From Cephalopachus bancanus (Eukaryota; Chordata; Mammalia; Primates; Tarsiidae), in assembly GCA_027257055.1 (NCBI GenBank), contig JAPVLO010000083.1, positions 1,736,001 through 1,800,000 on the forward strand: a stretch of 64,000 nt of DNA, read 5' to 3'. The first letter of the stretch is position 1; every line of letters starts with the position of its first letter. A model generated the notes under the pieces. It saw nothing but the letters and a program-made list of their open reading frames with translations, ran no database searches and was not told where the DNA came from. Below are positions 1 through 10,240 of this stretch, in pieces. Made by a program: the position numbers and the translations under genes.

Positions 1-129
1 CTTCATACTCAGGCCCCACCCATTCTCCAGTTTTATCTGTTCCCATTCTCCTTCTTGAATGCACCATGCTTTTCTGTGTTCAGTCTTGCCTTCTCTGTCT
101 CACTGACTGAACATGCTTCCCTTCACCTT

Positions 130-240
130 CACTTGAGCCATCCTTCCTCACCTTCAAAGCCTTAGCTTAAGCATTTCTTCCTCCAACAAAGCCTCTCAGA
201 GCTACCGTGTGTCTAATTCCAGTCATGCTTCTATTTCAGA
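130..240 (+). repeat. Possible old L2 (LINE2) fragment
   Basis: The stretch around CCTTAGCTTAAGCATTTC followed by a run ending in AAAGCCTCTCAGAG resembles the body of old L2 elements read in the sense direction. It is short and degraded, and no ends or target duplication are visible. The rest of 1-129 is not recognised. Confidence 0.35.
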
Positions 241-3200
241 TCTCTAGGAAGGAATTAATGGTGCCTTCCTGTGACTGATCCCGCTGTGGTGAGCGTTATA
301 TTCATCAAATATTCCTTGGTTGAGGATCTCAAGTTGCTCTACAATAGACTCATTACCTTTAAAACTCTTTTAGAATGCATGGATAATGTAGACTGTACCT
401 TGTCATTACAATGTTCAGAACAGTGGCTCTATCTAGACTCTAATCCAAGGTAGTTACAGATGTACCAGAAGAACACCCTCCTTAAGTAGACACTGAGACA
501 AAGAAATTGTGTGGCCAGAGAACCCTTACATTAACAATGTCTATTTGGAGGCTGCAAGAAGCAGAAGGAAGAGAAGTAAATCCAGGTTCCTAAGATCACA
601 TCCTCAAAATAAATACAGAAAGAAAGAATTTTGACATGCACTTGACAACAACCTTCTATAGGTAGAATCCAAAGGCTAGGAAGATGGATTTTAGTTGCTT
701 AAAATCCAGTTACAGTAAAACAGTGCTTTGTATTAAATTATTACATTAAACAGTGCTTTCACTAAAATTTGTATGCAACCAGCCCCTCCTAAAACAACTG
801 GTTTTCGAAAACATGACAAGATATTTGTATGCCCATGTCTTTCTTTTTTTAACTCATATGGCTTTAGATTGCTAGAGACTAGACTTAAAACTAATAAAGA
901 ATGTTCAAGAAATGTCAGAAGTAATGCAAATTAATAATTTATTAGTCAACAAATACCTCATGCCTGACACTTTTTTTTATATCAATAAGGCATGAGTAGA
1001 AAAGACAAAATAAGAGCATGATATTGTAACTGCCTTAGATTACTCACATGACCTGAGAAACCTGCTTCCCTTCACACTGGTAGGAAATCACTTCTATGGT
1101 AAATTCCAGAGGTGGCTTATTAGAGATTTTCCTACTGAAATGTTAAGCTTCTTACACTGGTTCTAAAGTCATCAATAGTATGAACCTTGTTTATTTCATG
1201 TATACCTTACTTATTATAGGAAATAATTTGAGATGATATGTGTGCCTGTATGCAACATGAGCAGTAAAATAAATAAGGAAGTCACGGAAAACGATAACAA
1301 AAGTTTGAAAAGTAAGATAAAGCTGGGAATGAAGCATCACTTTATTTCCAGGGTCTTCAGCATCACTACTGTTTGACATATTAGTTTTTATCTCGGAGAG
1401 ATTTGTTATTATTTTCACATGTTGCACACTCTTTTTTTAAAAAACCAGGTCTACTCTTTTTAAAATTTCTCTGCGTATTTTCCCTAATTTTGTTTGTAAG
1501 CACCTAAAAGTAGACCCTAGCTGACTCTACTTTAGCATCTGGTTTGTCTGGAGTAAATATTCTTTTAAATTATTCTATATTTAATAGATATAGTCAGTGA
1601 ATTTAATGTTGATAATATTTTGATAATACACTCAATCACCTAAGTGACATTTTCTATTGAAGGCAAAATAAATGAAACACTGTTAGAAAAATAGTTTAAT
1701 TTCCCAGACAAAACCCTAAAGCTCCCAATCCCTGACAAGTGGGCAAAAACCCTCTGGGGAACAAACGCCTTCAGGGCTGCCTGCAGTGTGGCGTCACATG
1801 CTCTATTTCTCAACAAGCAGAAGCTCAAAATTGTGACCAGGTTTAAAGATACCATCATGGCAATTTTCTAGAAAGCCACAAGGTGGAAAGGATTCTTTTT
1901 ATTCTTTCACAAAGACCTTTATTCTCTCAGCCAAAGCCATCCCCTCCAGTGTATAAGAGTTTTAAATTAAGTATGATTTTTTTTTTGGTACTGTATTTTC
2001 CAGATAGTTTTTCTTTATCTTTTTTTTTTTTTTTTTTGATAAAGGGGGAGGGGACTGATTGGTTTTATTTATTTATTTATTTTAAAGATGTGGGGTACAA
2101 TTCAGAATTATATATACAAGTGGTTCTCACACAGGTAAAGTTTGGGCCTCCCTTTTTCTATTACAAAGAAACTCATTCTTTGTAAGGGGCAGTTCAGCAC
2201 CTTCTCGCCAGTTACCCTGAAAGAGGAAACATATGCACTTGAAATGAGAAGCGGTATTTATTGGGATTGATCTGTTTCTCATGTGCTGGGACCATGATCA
2301 GGCTGATCTGGTGAGTTAAAGACCAGCAGTCAAGTAGCATGTAACCCAGGAAGGTGGAGTCCTCATGGCCATGGAAGTAGGTGTTTCTAGAAGCAATAGG
2401 AAATTGCTTGAGGGTATTAAAAGTACGTTTGAGAGCCCTGGCTGATTTGAGTAGTATTAAATAGCAATATGAGGACAAAACTAGGGGAAGTGATGGAAGC
2501 AATTACTCAAGTGCAAGAGAGGATAAAAGAAAGATATTGTTCTTCTTGCATATCCTGACCCCTACCAGTGTCAAGAATAATGAGGCAAGCATCCAGGTCT
2601 TAGGGTAACTCTTGGATTGCACGATTTGGTTCAGTGAGCTAAGGAGATCTTCAAGGGTTCTATGGACTTTGGAGATGTTTGATCCCCAGTTTAAGGAAGC
2701 TTTGAGTAACTGGCTCAGAATGCAGGCACTTTCCCCAAGTAGTGCCTTACATCCTCCCTTTTATACTAATAGTGGCCAGGCTACATATCTGAAAAAGGGA
2801 TGAGAAGGGCAAGTTAGTGAAGAGTTAGGGAGAAAGGATGCCAAGGTTTAGAAATATTCAGGTCCAAGAGTTTTGCAACCTGTTGAAAGCTGTTGGTGCT
2901 TTTCTTAAAAACCCACAGCCTCTCAGTTTACCTAGTTGACTGAATCAGAAATTGACAGGGTACCCAAGCCCATCCAGATAGGTTTTGGGCTGGCGCTTAC
3001 CTGGAAGTTTGATACTGCACAAAGCTATTCCAAAATACTTGTTGAATTAGAGAAACTTGAATCCTTCAGCTTCCAATTTAGGAGTGTGACGAGTCAACTG
3101 AGGTTGGACACAAAGTCTAATAACTATATCCAATGGATTGAAGAGGAGAGACTGTATGGGTGGGGAGTAGGGAAAGGGCACTAGCTCAGGGGGTATCTCT

Positions 3201-3790
3201 GTAGCCCCCAAGCACTGTTGTCCCTCCAATCCTAAAGCAAGTGCTTACTGATTTGGGAGTAAACCTTAAGATGAAACTTTCTGGTCTATTATGGTAGGCA
3301 TCAACTTTTCAAGCAAAAAAAAAAATGCAGTCTGTTGACCTCTTACCTCATGAAATAGTTCATGGTGGGGGGAAAAACAAAAACACCTGAAATTATGTCT
3401 GCTCAGTGTCATCCATTAAATGAAATAAAATGTTTTTTGAGGCTGAAGTTTGCTAAAGATGACAGCTGTTACTCTGTAACCCTGCTAAAACAGGACATTT
3501 ATCCAGAGAAGATAAATGACCTTAAATAAAGTTCATTTACATTAATTTAGAGAGCTCTACTTTTGCTGGAGTTGGCAGTGTTTTAGTCAAAAATAGCGTT
3601 ATTTTAGAGACAAGCCCCTAGCAGTGAATTTACAGATCCAAGAAAGCAATGAACATATTCCATATATGCAATCAACCTGTGTATAATCTTGCCACTATGC
3701 TGTGGCATGCAACTGATTGACGCTCAGCAGGGCACAAAATCATAAATGGAGTCAAAGATATTATGATGAAGGGTACCAGTGTCTGCTTTT
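241..3790. other. Mostly unassigned AT-rich DNA
   Basis: No gene or complete repeat is recognised. Around 2060-2110, GGGTACAATTCAGAATTATA resembles the antisense 3' end of the L1 at 63386-63890 and may be a small L1 tail fragment. Poly-T runs lie at 1979-1986 and 2021-2037. Open frames here are under 105 codons and have no family resemblance. 2211-2900 contains a fairly complex sequence that I cannot place. Confidence 0.5.
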
Positions 3791-3798
3791 GCTTAGAC

Positions 3799-3978
3799 TA
3801 ATGGTTCTCAGTTTTGATTGGGGATCCTAATTTCTGGGGAGCTTTTCAAAGCTAGGAGATGCAGGGCCCATGTCAAAATATCAATCTCCAAGGATGAAGT
3901 CTACATGTATTTGTGTCTATGTCATCTTTTTAGATCCTCTCGAGGATTCTGATACACAGCTGGAGTTGTGAGCCACTG
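3799..3978 (+). mobile_element. MER5A-like hAT (Charlie) non-autonomous DNA transposon
   Basis: The left end TAATGGTTCTCAGT and the right end GAGTTGTGAGCCACTG match the MER5 family pattern in which the ends pair as imperfect inverted repeats. The flanks GCTTAGAC (3791-3798) and GGTTAGAT (3979-3986) look like a diverged 8-bp target duplication, the size hAT elements make. It has no coding capacity and is old. Confidence 0.75.
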
Positions 3979-4017
3979 GGTTAGATGGTGACTCTGAAAT
4001 GGTCTTCTACAAAAATG

Positions 4018-4052
4018 CATGCACACGTGTGCACGCACACACATACACACAC
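4018..4052. repeat. CA-rich imperfect microsatellite
   Basis: Alternating CA/GC-rich dinucleotides with interruptions (GCACACGTGTGCACGCACAC type). It is short and impure. Confidence 0.7.
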
Positions 4053-4390
4053 ATTTCTGGGATAGCTGGGAAAACTTGTCCATTTTTTTCTTACAAATAG
4101 AAATGTTTGTCCACAGATGTTCTGGGACTATCAGGCTCTAGGAATCTTTAAATTCTTCATCCCATAGTAAGATCAATCTCCAGGGTTTTCTTAAACTGGA
4201 GTACCACCACAATATATATACAAAGGGGACCCCCAAAAATCTGAAATTTGTTTATAAAAAATTGTGTATTTACTCTCACATGTTTAAACTTCAGTCACCT
4301 TCAAAGTACTCTCTGTTTGATGCAATATACCTACTGAGATGCTTTTTTCATTGCTCAAATCAGTTCTTGAACTTGTCAATTTTGATGTCT

Positions 4391-4706
4391 TTTATTTATT
4401 TATTATTATTTTTATTTTTTAATTTTTTTGAGTTGGAGTCTCACTCTGTCGCCCAGACTGGAGTGCAGTGGCTGCTCCCGGCCACCGCAGCCTCGACCTG
4501 CTGGGCTCCGGCAGTCCTTCCGCCTCAGCCTTCCAAGTAGCTGGAACTAAAGGCGCGCGCTATCACGCCCGTCTAATTTTTGACTTATTGTAGAGATGAG
4601 GTATTGCCAAGTTGCCCAGGCAGGTCTCGAACCCGCGGGTTCAGGCAATTCACTCACCTCAGCCTCCCAAAGCGCTGGGATTACAGGCTGAGCCACCGAG
4701 CCCTTT
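4391..4706 (-). mobile_element. Alu, lineage-specific subfamily, inside mariner copy 1
   Basis: Antisense dimeric Alu: poly-T at the left, right arm with GAGTTGGAGTCTCACTCTGT, left arm ending in AGGCTGAGCCACCGAGCCC. It splits the mariner between the positions equivalent to about 10412 and 10417 of copy 2. The target duplication is short and decayed (about CTTTTA). It is younger than the mariner. Confidence 0.93.
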
Positions 4707-4880
4707 TAATGCTTCTGCAGTTTTTTTGTTTCACCTCTTCTACATCAGCAAACTGTTTCCCTTTGAGGACTTTTCCATCCAGTAAACATAAAAACAAAAA
4801 GTCGCTCTGAGTGAGATCAGGTGAATAGGGAGGGTGGGGCATGGTGGGGGTGGGTAGGTGGGGGAGTGTCATAATGTTTT
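4707..4880 (-). pseudogene. mariner transposase C-terminal remnant (copy 1)
   Basis: Minus-strand translation contains [14 protein letters not shown] followed by [17 protein letters not shown] is the segment carrying the third catalytic aspartate of mariner (DD34D) transposases. The two upstream aspartates are absent because the internal part of the gene is missing, and the C-terminal end is cut off by the Alu. It cannot encode an active enzyme. Confidence 0.85.
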
Positions 4881-5136
4881 TGGTCAAAAACTACTGAACA
4901 CTCAGCACAGTGTGGGTCAGCACTCAGCACTTGTAAGTCACCCATCATGAAATGGGCAAACAAGTTCAAAGAATCTCAAAAAAGAAAAAAAATCCACCGA
5001 GGCTCTTACAACAACACTAGCTGTTACACTGATGCTGATGAGTTACTAGAACACTTAGTGAGGGAAGCCTGTGCTACAAGGGGCCTGCCCTCCAAAAAAT
5101 AATTCTGGGTTTTTTTTTGGGTCTCCCCACCTCATA

Positions 5137-6079
5137 GTACAACTCCCAAATACTGTGACATTCCTACAAAGTAGTTTTCCTAAGAGTAGTTGAGCCCTTG
5201 CTCACTATCCTGTGGGATAACTAGAAGCTCTTTTTCTTGAATTCCTCATTTTAAAGTCAGCACTTCATTTCCATTCCATCCTCCACCCTGTAATATTCTC
5301 TGGAATCCACATTCTTTGTTGATCCCTCTTTCAAAAAATAAGAAGTAGGAGAAAGAGTCTCCAGAGCCCCTGAGGGAAGAATCAGCCTCCTGGAAACAAA
5401 GTCTCAGAGGAGCCGCTGAATTCCTTGAGGTAATCTCCATTGACTCAAAGCACAAAGGGGAAGACTAATTCAATTAGAAAATGATGCCTTTTCCTAGAAT
5501 AAACTTCTCAAACTAGTTGGAGAAGGCAACCTCCAAAGACTGGTGTCCACACTGCAAACAGAAAATATTGGAAATGCTTAGTCTGTCACCTAAGGGGGAG
5601 CAGCTATTCACTTTATTGTTTATTGAAAAACTTCCTATATGTTGGGCTCTCTAGGACACAGAGCTGTGTTCACAAGATAAAGTACTTAGATAAGACATGG
5701 AGATTGCCTCCACAAAATAAGCATGAGAGAAAACATCCTAAAGGGAGCAAGAGAGGAAGGTCAGGCAGCCTTTCAGGGAAAAACCATCAGAATTGCTCCA
5801 AACTTATGTGAAGAAACACTACAAGCCAGAAGGGACTGGAGTCCAATTTTTAACATTCCTAAAGATAAGCAATTCCAACCAAAACTTTCCTACCCTGCCA
5901 AGTTAAGCTTCATCAGTGAGAGGAAACTATAATCATTCCCAAAACATCTAATCCCTAAGAGAATATGCTGCCTCCAGACCAGCCCTTCAGGAGATGAAGG
6001 TGTTGAACACAGGGAAAAAAATGGCAATACCTATCACAAAAGTAGACATGGAGATGGGTAGGGATAAAAATATTCTTCA
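5137..6079. other. Unassigned DNA between mariner copy 1 and an AluJ
   Basis: No gene, RNA or repeat recognised. Two overlapping open frames (5623-5811, 5723-5932) have no recognisable domain and I regard them as chance frames. Confidence 0.5.
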
Positions 6080-6657
6080 TGGCCCGGTAAAGTGGCTCAT
6101 GCCTGTAATCCCAGCACTTTGAAAGGCTAAAGTAGAGCCGGGCTCAGTGGCTCAGCCTGTAATCCCGCGCCTTTGGGAGGCTGAGGTGAGTGAATTGCCT
6201 GAGCCCGCGGGTTCGAGACCCGCCTGGGCAGCGAGACCTCATCTCTACAATAAATCAAAAAATCAGCCGGGTGTGGTAGCACATGCCTGTAATTCCGGCT
6301 ACTTGGAAGGCTGAGGCGGAAGGATTGCCGGAGCCCAGCAGGTCGAGGCTGCGGTGGCCGGGAGCGGCCACTGCACTCCAGTCTGGGCGACAGTGAGACT
6401 CCAACTCAAAAAATAAAAAAAGAAAGGCTAAGGTAGGAGGATTAGTTGAGTCCAGGATTTTGAGACAAGCCAGGGCAACACAGTGAGACCTCGTTTCTAC
6501 AAAAAAAAAAAAATAGCTGAGTGTAGTGGTGTGTGCCTGTAGTCCCAGCTACTTGGGAGGCTAAGGTGGAGGAATCACCTGAGCCCAGGAGTCAGGGATA
6601 CAGTGAGCTGTGATCACGCTACTGCACTCCAGCCTGGTTAACAGAGTGAGACCCTGA
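6080..6657 (+). mobile_element. AluJ-like element split by a younger Alu
   Basis: Old sense Alu: left part 6080-6134, remainder 6422-6657, with a middle A-rich linker near 6499-6511 and the right-arm end CTGCACTCCAGCCTGG. It is interrupted by the Alu at 6135-6421. Its 3' end abuts mitochondrial DNA at about 6661. Confidence 0.9.
6135..6421 (+). mobile_element. Alu, lineage-specific subfamily, nested in AluJ
   Basis: Sense Alu starting GAGCCGGGCTCAGTGGCTC and ending in an A-rich tail. It is flanked by a clear 14-bp target duplication, GAAAGGCTAAAGTA (6121-6134) and GAAAGGCTAAGGTA (6422-6435). Its low divergence fits an insertion much younger than its host AluJ. Confidence 0.95.
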
Positions 6658-6660
6658 CTT

Positions 6661-6915
6661 GATATATCGAGTGGTTGAAAAATCATCTTCATTGTTTAGA
6701 TATATGAAGTATTGGAATTATAACTAAGATTAAAATAGAGAGTACTAAGGCTAGGACTCCACCTAATTTACTGGGAATAGAGCATAAGATTGCATATGAA
6801 AATAGGAAATATCATTCTGGTTTAATGTGGGGAGGTGTACTTAGGGGGTTGGCTGGGAATTAGTTGTCCGTGCCTCCTAATAGGTCTGGTGTGAATAAGA
6901 CTAGAATTAGAAGCA
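6661..6915 (-). pseudogene. MT-CYB: NUMT: fragment of mitochondrial cytochrome b
   Basis: Read on the minus strand with the vertebrate mitochondrial code, this piece gives VLFTPDLLGG, then PANPLSTPPHIKPEWYFLF, then [18 protein letters not shown] and IPMLHMSKQ. These are the conserved C-terminal half of cytochrome b (complex III), in the right order. It is only about 85 codons, contains a stop near LLGG and a frameshift after MLHMSKQ, and has no mitochondrial tRNA neighbours, so it is a non-functional nuclear copy. It sits between the AluJ end and a locally duplicated segment (6915-7061), suggesting capture during break repair. Family recognition is strong; exact edges are good to a few bases. 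Confidence 0.92.
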
Positions 6916-7061
6916 GATCTCTAGAACTTATTCATCTTACAAAACAGAAACTTTAAAATATAGGCAAATTACTTAATCTAGGTAAGCCTCCACTTCATTT
7001 ACTGAGTGAAAAAAATTCATATTTTAGATCTTAGTAATGTATGAAAAGTGCCTGGTATGTG
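6915..7061. repeat. Local duplicate of 8517-8664 (L1/MIR junction segment)
   Basis: About 147 bp align with 8517-8664 at more than 80% identity by eye. The shared segment crosses a unique junction: the end of an old antisense L1, its target duplicate, and the second half of the MIR it interrupted. Two independent insertions would not recreate that junction, so this is a copy of the downstream locus. The downstream locus keeps the full MIR and is the likely source. Confidence 0.85.
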
Positions 7062-7069
7062 AAGATATA

Positions 7070-7110
7070 TATATTCTTCATGACCGGGTAAGGTGGCTCA
7101 TGCCTGTAAT
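7070..7110. repeat. Local duplicate of 6070-6109 (flank plus AluJ start)
   Basis: About 40 bp including TATTCTTCATG, which is unique flank outside the Alu, followed by the first 28 bases of the AluJ at 6080. Three mismatches in 39 bases. Because non-Alu flank is shared, this is a duplication and not another truncated Alu. Confidence 0.8.
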
Positions 7111-7111
7111 A

Positions 7112-7215
7112 TATAAAATAATATGTGTGTGTATGTATATATATAAATATACAAATAAATACATATAAAATATATATATAAATACATACACACACAGATA
7201 TATATATATATATAC
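7112..7215. repeat. AT/TG-rich simple sequence
   Basis: Mixed (TA)n, (TG)n and (AAAT)n-like tracts, then a purer (TA)n run near 7198-7213. Confidence 0.9.
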
Positions 7216-7370
7216 ATATTCCCTTCCTTCAGGGAAAATGGAGGTCTCCAGTACAAAGATTAAGAGCTTTGGGAGACTATTTCACATTCTGGCTTTTAAG
7301 TAAGTTGAAAACACAGTTCCTGAAGGAAGTGCATCTTGAGAGTACGCTCAGTTAAAAGGAAGAAGTTCTT

Positions 7371-7654
7371 TATTTTTTTTTGAGTTGGAGTCTCACTGCC
7401 CAGGCTGAAGTGCAGTAGCATGCTCACAGCTACCCAAGCATCGACCTGCTGGGCTCTGGTGACCCTTCCTCCTCAGCCCTCCAAGCAGCCGGATCTACAG
7501 GCATGTGCTACTATGCCCGGCTAATTTTTTTTAATTGTAGAGATGAGGTCTGGCCAAATTGCCTGGGTCAGTCTCGAACCTACGGGCTCAGGCAATCCCC
7601 TCGCCTAGGCTTCCCAAAGTGCGGGGATTACAGGCTGAGCCACCCAGCCTGGCC
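7371..7654 (-). mobile_element. Alu, lineage-specific subfamily
   Basis: Antisense dimeric Alu with a perfect 14-bp target duplication AGGAAGAAGTTCTT at 7357-7370 and 7655-7668. The right arm starts GAGTTGGAGTCTCACTGCC, a small deletion relative to sister copies. Confidence 0.96.
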
Positions 7655-7668
7655 AGGAAGAAGTTCTT

Positions 7669-8100
7669 ACAAGACAATTTTTCAGGGGCAGGAGAGGTTG
7701 CATATTCATCACTCAACATGGTGCCTTGCATGGAACAAAACCGGAGAAATATTTGCTGAATTGAAAATTATTTCAGTATAAATTGAGGTTGTGTCTTCAC
7801 CCTATAATTTGAAAAAGATCCTCAAAGTAAAATCTAAAATCCTATTTAGATCAAATGAGCTTCTTACAGAGGCTCTGAGTTCTGCCTGCTGGGTCCTCCC
7901 TCTGCAGTAGCCTCTACACGACCTTAAAGAAACCCAAAGCTTGGAGAAGAGTGGTTTGGAAGTCTCCAGTCTAGCACATCAGTTTTTATAGGTGAGGAAA
8001 CTGTGTTGGAGTCAGAGCCAAGTGCTTTTTTCACAGGATCAAGGTTAGCCCTAGAAGAGAGACCCTGGTTCATTTCTTTTCCATGACTGTGGCTACTCTG
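7669..8100. other. Unassigned DNA
   Basis: Nothing recognised between the Alu and the MIR/L1 nest. Open frames here are short and without family resemblance. Confidence 0.5.
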
Positions 8101-8690
8101 TCCTGAACTTGTGAGGCAGCATGGTGGCCACACCTGGGTGTGAATGCTGACTCTGCACTTACTAATATTTGCCCCGTTTTCTTGGGCAAATTATTTATTT
8201 ATTTATGGTAGTCATTTATTTTCTTTTTTTAAAAGTTTTACTTGAGTATAATTGATTTAAGAAAACTGTATACATTTAGTGTGCACATCTGGATGAGTCT
8301 GGACAAATCTATAGACCCATTATACCATCACCACAGACAAAGTGTTAAACATATCCATCACCTCCACAAAATTTCTTGTATTATTTTGTGTGTATGCATG
8401 CGTGTGTGTATGGTTTTATTTGTTTGGCAAGAACACTTAACACGAGATCTATCCTTACAATAAATTTGAAAGAATACAATACTATATCTTTAACTAAAAT
8501 TACTGTGTTGTACAACAGAGCTCAGAACTTATTCATTTTACATAACAGAAACTTTAAAAAGTAGGCAAATTATTTAATCTCGCTGAACCTTCACCGCATT
8601 TATTGAGTGGAGATAAAATTCACATTTTAGATCTTAGCAATGTATGAAAAGTGCCTGGTATATGGTTTGGGCTCAGTGTGTGTTAGTGCC
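8101..8690 (+). mobile_element. MIR interrupted by an old L1
   Basis: MIR core read at 8125-8197 (TGAATGCTGACTCTGCACTT, then TTGGGCAAATTATTTA) and resumed at 8564-8690 (AAAAGTGCCTGGTATATGG). The intervening 8198-8563 is an antisense L1 whose target duplication is MIR sequence. The second half was copied to 6915-7061. Confidence 0.82.
8198..8563 (-). mobile_element. Old L1 (L1M-type) 3' end inserted in MIR
   Basis: Antisense 3'-UTR: T-rich start, TGAGTATAATTGATTTAAG, ACCATCACCACAGACAAAG, and ending GAACTTATTCATTTTACATA, a pattern typical of L1M 3' ends. A 13-bp perfect target duplication GGCAAATTATTTA lies at 8185-8197 and 8564-8576. Confidence 0.85.
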
Positions 8691-8779
8691 CCTTTTCAGG
8701 CAAGCAATTGAATACCTAAACATAAAGACATAAAGAAGAGTGGTTTGGAAGAGAGGTAGGGGCCACTGTCACAAAAATA

Positions 8780-9625
8780 GTAATGATAACAATGATTTAG
8801 AACACTTACTACGTGCCAGGTTCTGTCAGTTCTTGGCACTTCACATATGTGAACTCATTAAACCTTCAGAACAACCCCATGAAGTAGGGACTATTTTTTG
8901 GTTTTTTTTTTTGAGTTGGAGTCTCACTCTGTCGCCCAGACTGGAGGGCAGTGGCCGCTTCCGGCCACTGCAGCCTCGACCCACTGGGCTCCGGCGATCC
9001 TTCCGCCTCAGCCTTCCAAGTAGCCAGAACTACAAGCGTGCGCTACCACGCCCGGCTGATTTTTTTTTTTTTGAGTTGGAGTCTCACTGTGTCGCCCAGG
9101 CTGGAGTGCAGTGGCCGCTCCCGGCCACCGCAGCCTCGACCTGCTGGGCTCCGGCGATCCTTCCGCCTCAGCCTTCCGAGTAGCTGGAACTACAGGTGCG
9201 CGCTACCACGGCCGGCTAATTTTTTGATTTATTGTAGAGATGAGGTCTCGCTGCCCAGGCGGGTCTCGAACCCATGGGCTCAGGCAATTCACTCACCTCA
9301 GCCTCCCAAAGGCGTGGGATTACAGGCTGAGCCACCGAGCCCGGCTTGATTTTTTGATTTATTGTAGAGATGAGGTCTCACTGCCCAGGTGGGTCTTGAA
9401 CCCGCGGGCTCAGGCAATCCACTCACCTCAGCCTCCCAAAGGCACGCGATTACAGGCTGAGCCACCTTGCCTGGCTGGGACTATTTTTTAATCTCCATTT
9501 TACAGGGATTGACTCTGAGGTACAGATTGGTGACATTTCTCACCCAAGGTCATAAAGCTAACAAGTAGGGAAGTTGGAATGAAAATTCTGATGTGGCTCA
9601 GAGTCACACTCTTGATCAACATACC
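8780..9625 (-). mobile_element. MIR interrupted by an Alu pair
   Basis: Antisense MIR in two parts, 8780-8899 (ACTTACTACGTGCCAGG, ACCCCATGAAGTAGGGACTA) and 9477-9625 (AATCTCCATTTTACAGGGA, CCCAAGGTCATAAAGCTAAC). The split coincides with the target duplication of the Alu pair. Confidence 0.85.
8900..9476 (-). mobile_element. Two Alus, one nested in the linker of the other
   Basis: Order on the plus strand: right arm (8900-9057), full antisense Alu (about 9058-9344), left arm (9345-9476). One outer 13-bp target duplication GGGACTATTTTTT occurs at 8887-8899 and 9477-9489. The inner unit starts within TGATTTTTT, and that T-rich linker motif recurs on its other side (TTGATTTTTTG), so either a nested insertion into the A-rich linker or retroposition of a four-arm transcript is possible. 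All arms belong to the lineage-specific subfamily. Confidence 0.92.
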
Positions 9626-9807
9626 ATTTCTGCAAAGAGGTAGACAGGAGGCAAGGGAGAGCCAAAGGATGGCGCTTGGTTAGTTTGGGTGAGGGGAACA
9701 TGTAGACCTGGCATTAAGGACATCCTTACATGGGCAGAGACATCTAGAGCTCAGAGTTCTAAAGCAAAGAAAACATCTCCCCTTCTGTCTCTCTCCAAAT
9801 ATGTATA

Positions 9808-10144
9808 CAGTCATGCGCAGCATAACAAAGGACTGTATTGACAACAGTGGTCTCATAAGACTATCATGCAGCTGAAAAATCCCCACCACCTAGTGATATA
9901 ACAGTTGTTGTAATGTGGTAGTTCAATGTTTACATATGTTTAGATAATGCCTATGGTATTCAGTACGGTAACATACCATACACATTTGTAGCCTAGGGGC
10001 AACAGGCTAGACCGTGCAGCCTAGGTGTGTAGTTGACTATGCCATCTAAGTTTGTGTAAGTACACTCTGTGATGTTCCCATACCAAAATTGCCTAACAAC
10101 ACATTTCTCAGAACATATCCCTGTTGTTAAATGATGCATAACTG
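9808..10144. mobile_element. Tigger (pogo)-type non-autonomous DNA transposon
   Basis: Ends are inverted: CAGTCATGC at the left and GCATAACTG at the right, with TA just outside the left end. The interior (TTTGTAGCCTAGGGGCAA, GTGTAAGTACACTCTGTGAT, AACATATCCCTGTTGTTAA) matches a common primate Tigger-derived repeat. I am not sure of its RepBase name (possibly MER8 or a Tigger3-related unit). No coding capacity. Confidence 0.78.
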
Positions 10145-10240
10145 TGCAGTATATAAATGTGTGTGTGCATCGCAATCTCCCTCTATATAAATCTCTCTCT
10201 TCAATATGTAAATACCTCAAACAATCTGTCTCTACATATA

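Larger units (their letters stand above)
4221..5134 (-). mobile_element. mariner deletion derivative, copy 1 (interrupted by an Alu)
   Basis: Terminal inverted repeats carry the core GGGGACCCCCAAAAAT on the left and GGTCTCCCC on the right, read inverted as GGGGAGACCC. TA dinucleotides sit just outside both ends (4219-4220, 5135-5136), as expected for Tc1/mariner insertion. The interior keeps only the C-terminal part of a mariner transposase on the minus strand. Without the Alu at about 4391-4706 the element is about 600 bp, less than half of a roughly 1.3-kb autonomous mariner. Closely related copies lie at 10241-10801 and 59250-59836 with the same internal architecture. Confidence 0.85.

Noticed and set aside
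7078..7110. A separate truncated Alu insertion
   Set aside because: Shared non-Alu flank (TATTCTTCATG) shows it is a local duplicate of 6070-6109.
8740..9491. Overlapping frames of 83-147 codons
   Set aside because: They run through antisense Alu sequence, whose right-arm translation (ELESHCVAQAGVQW type) is a well-known false protein.
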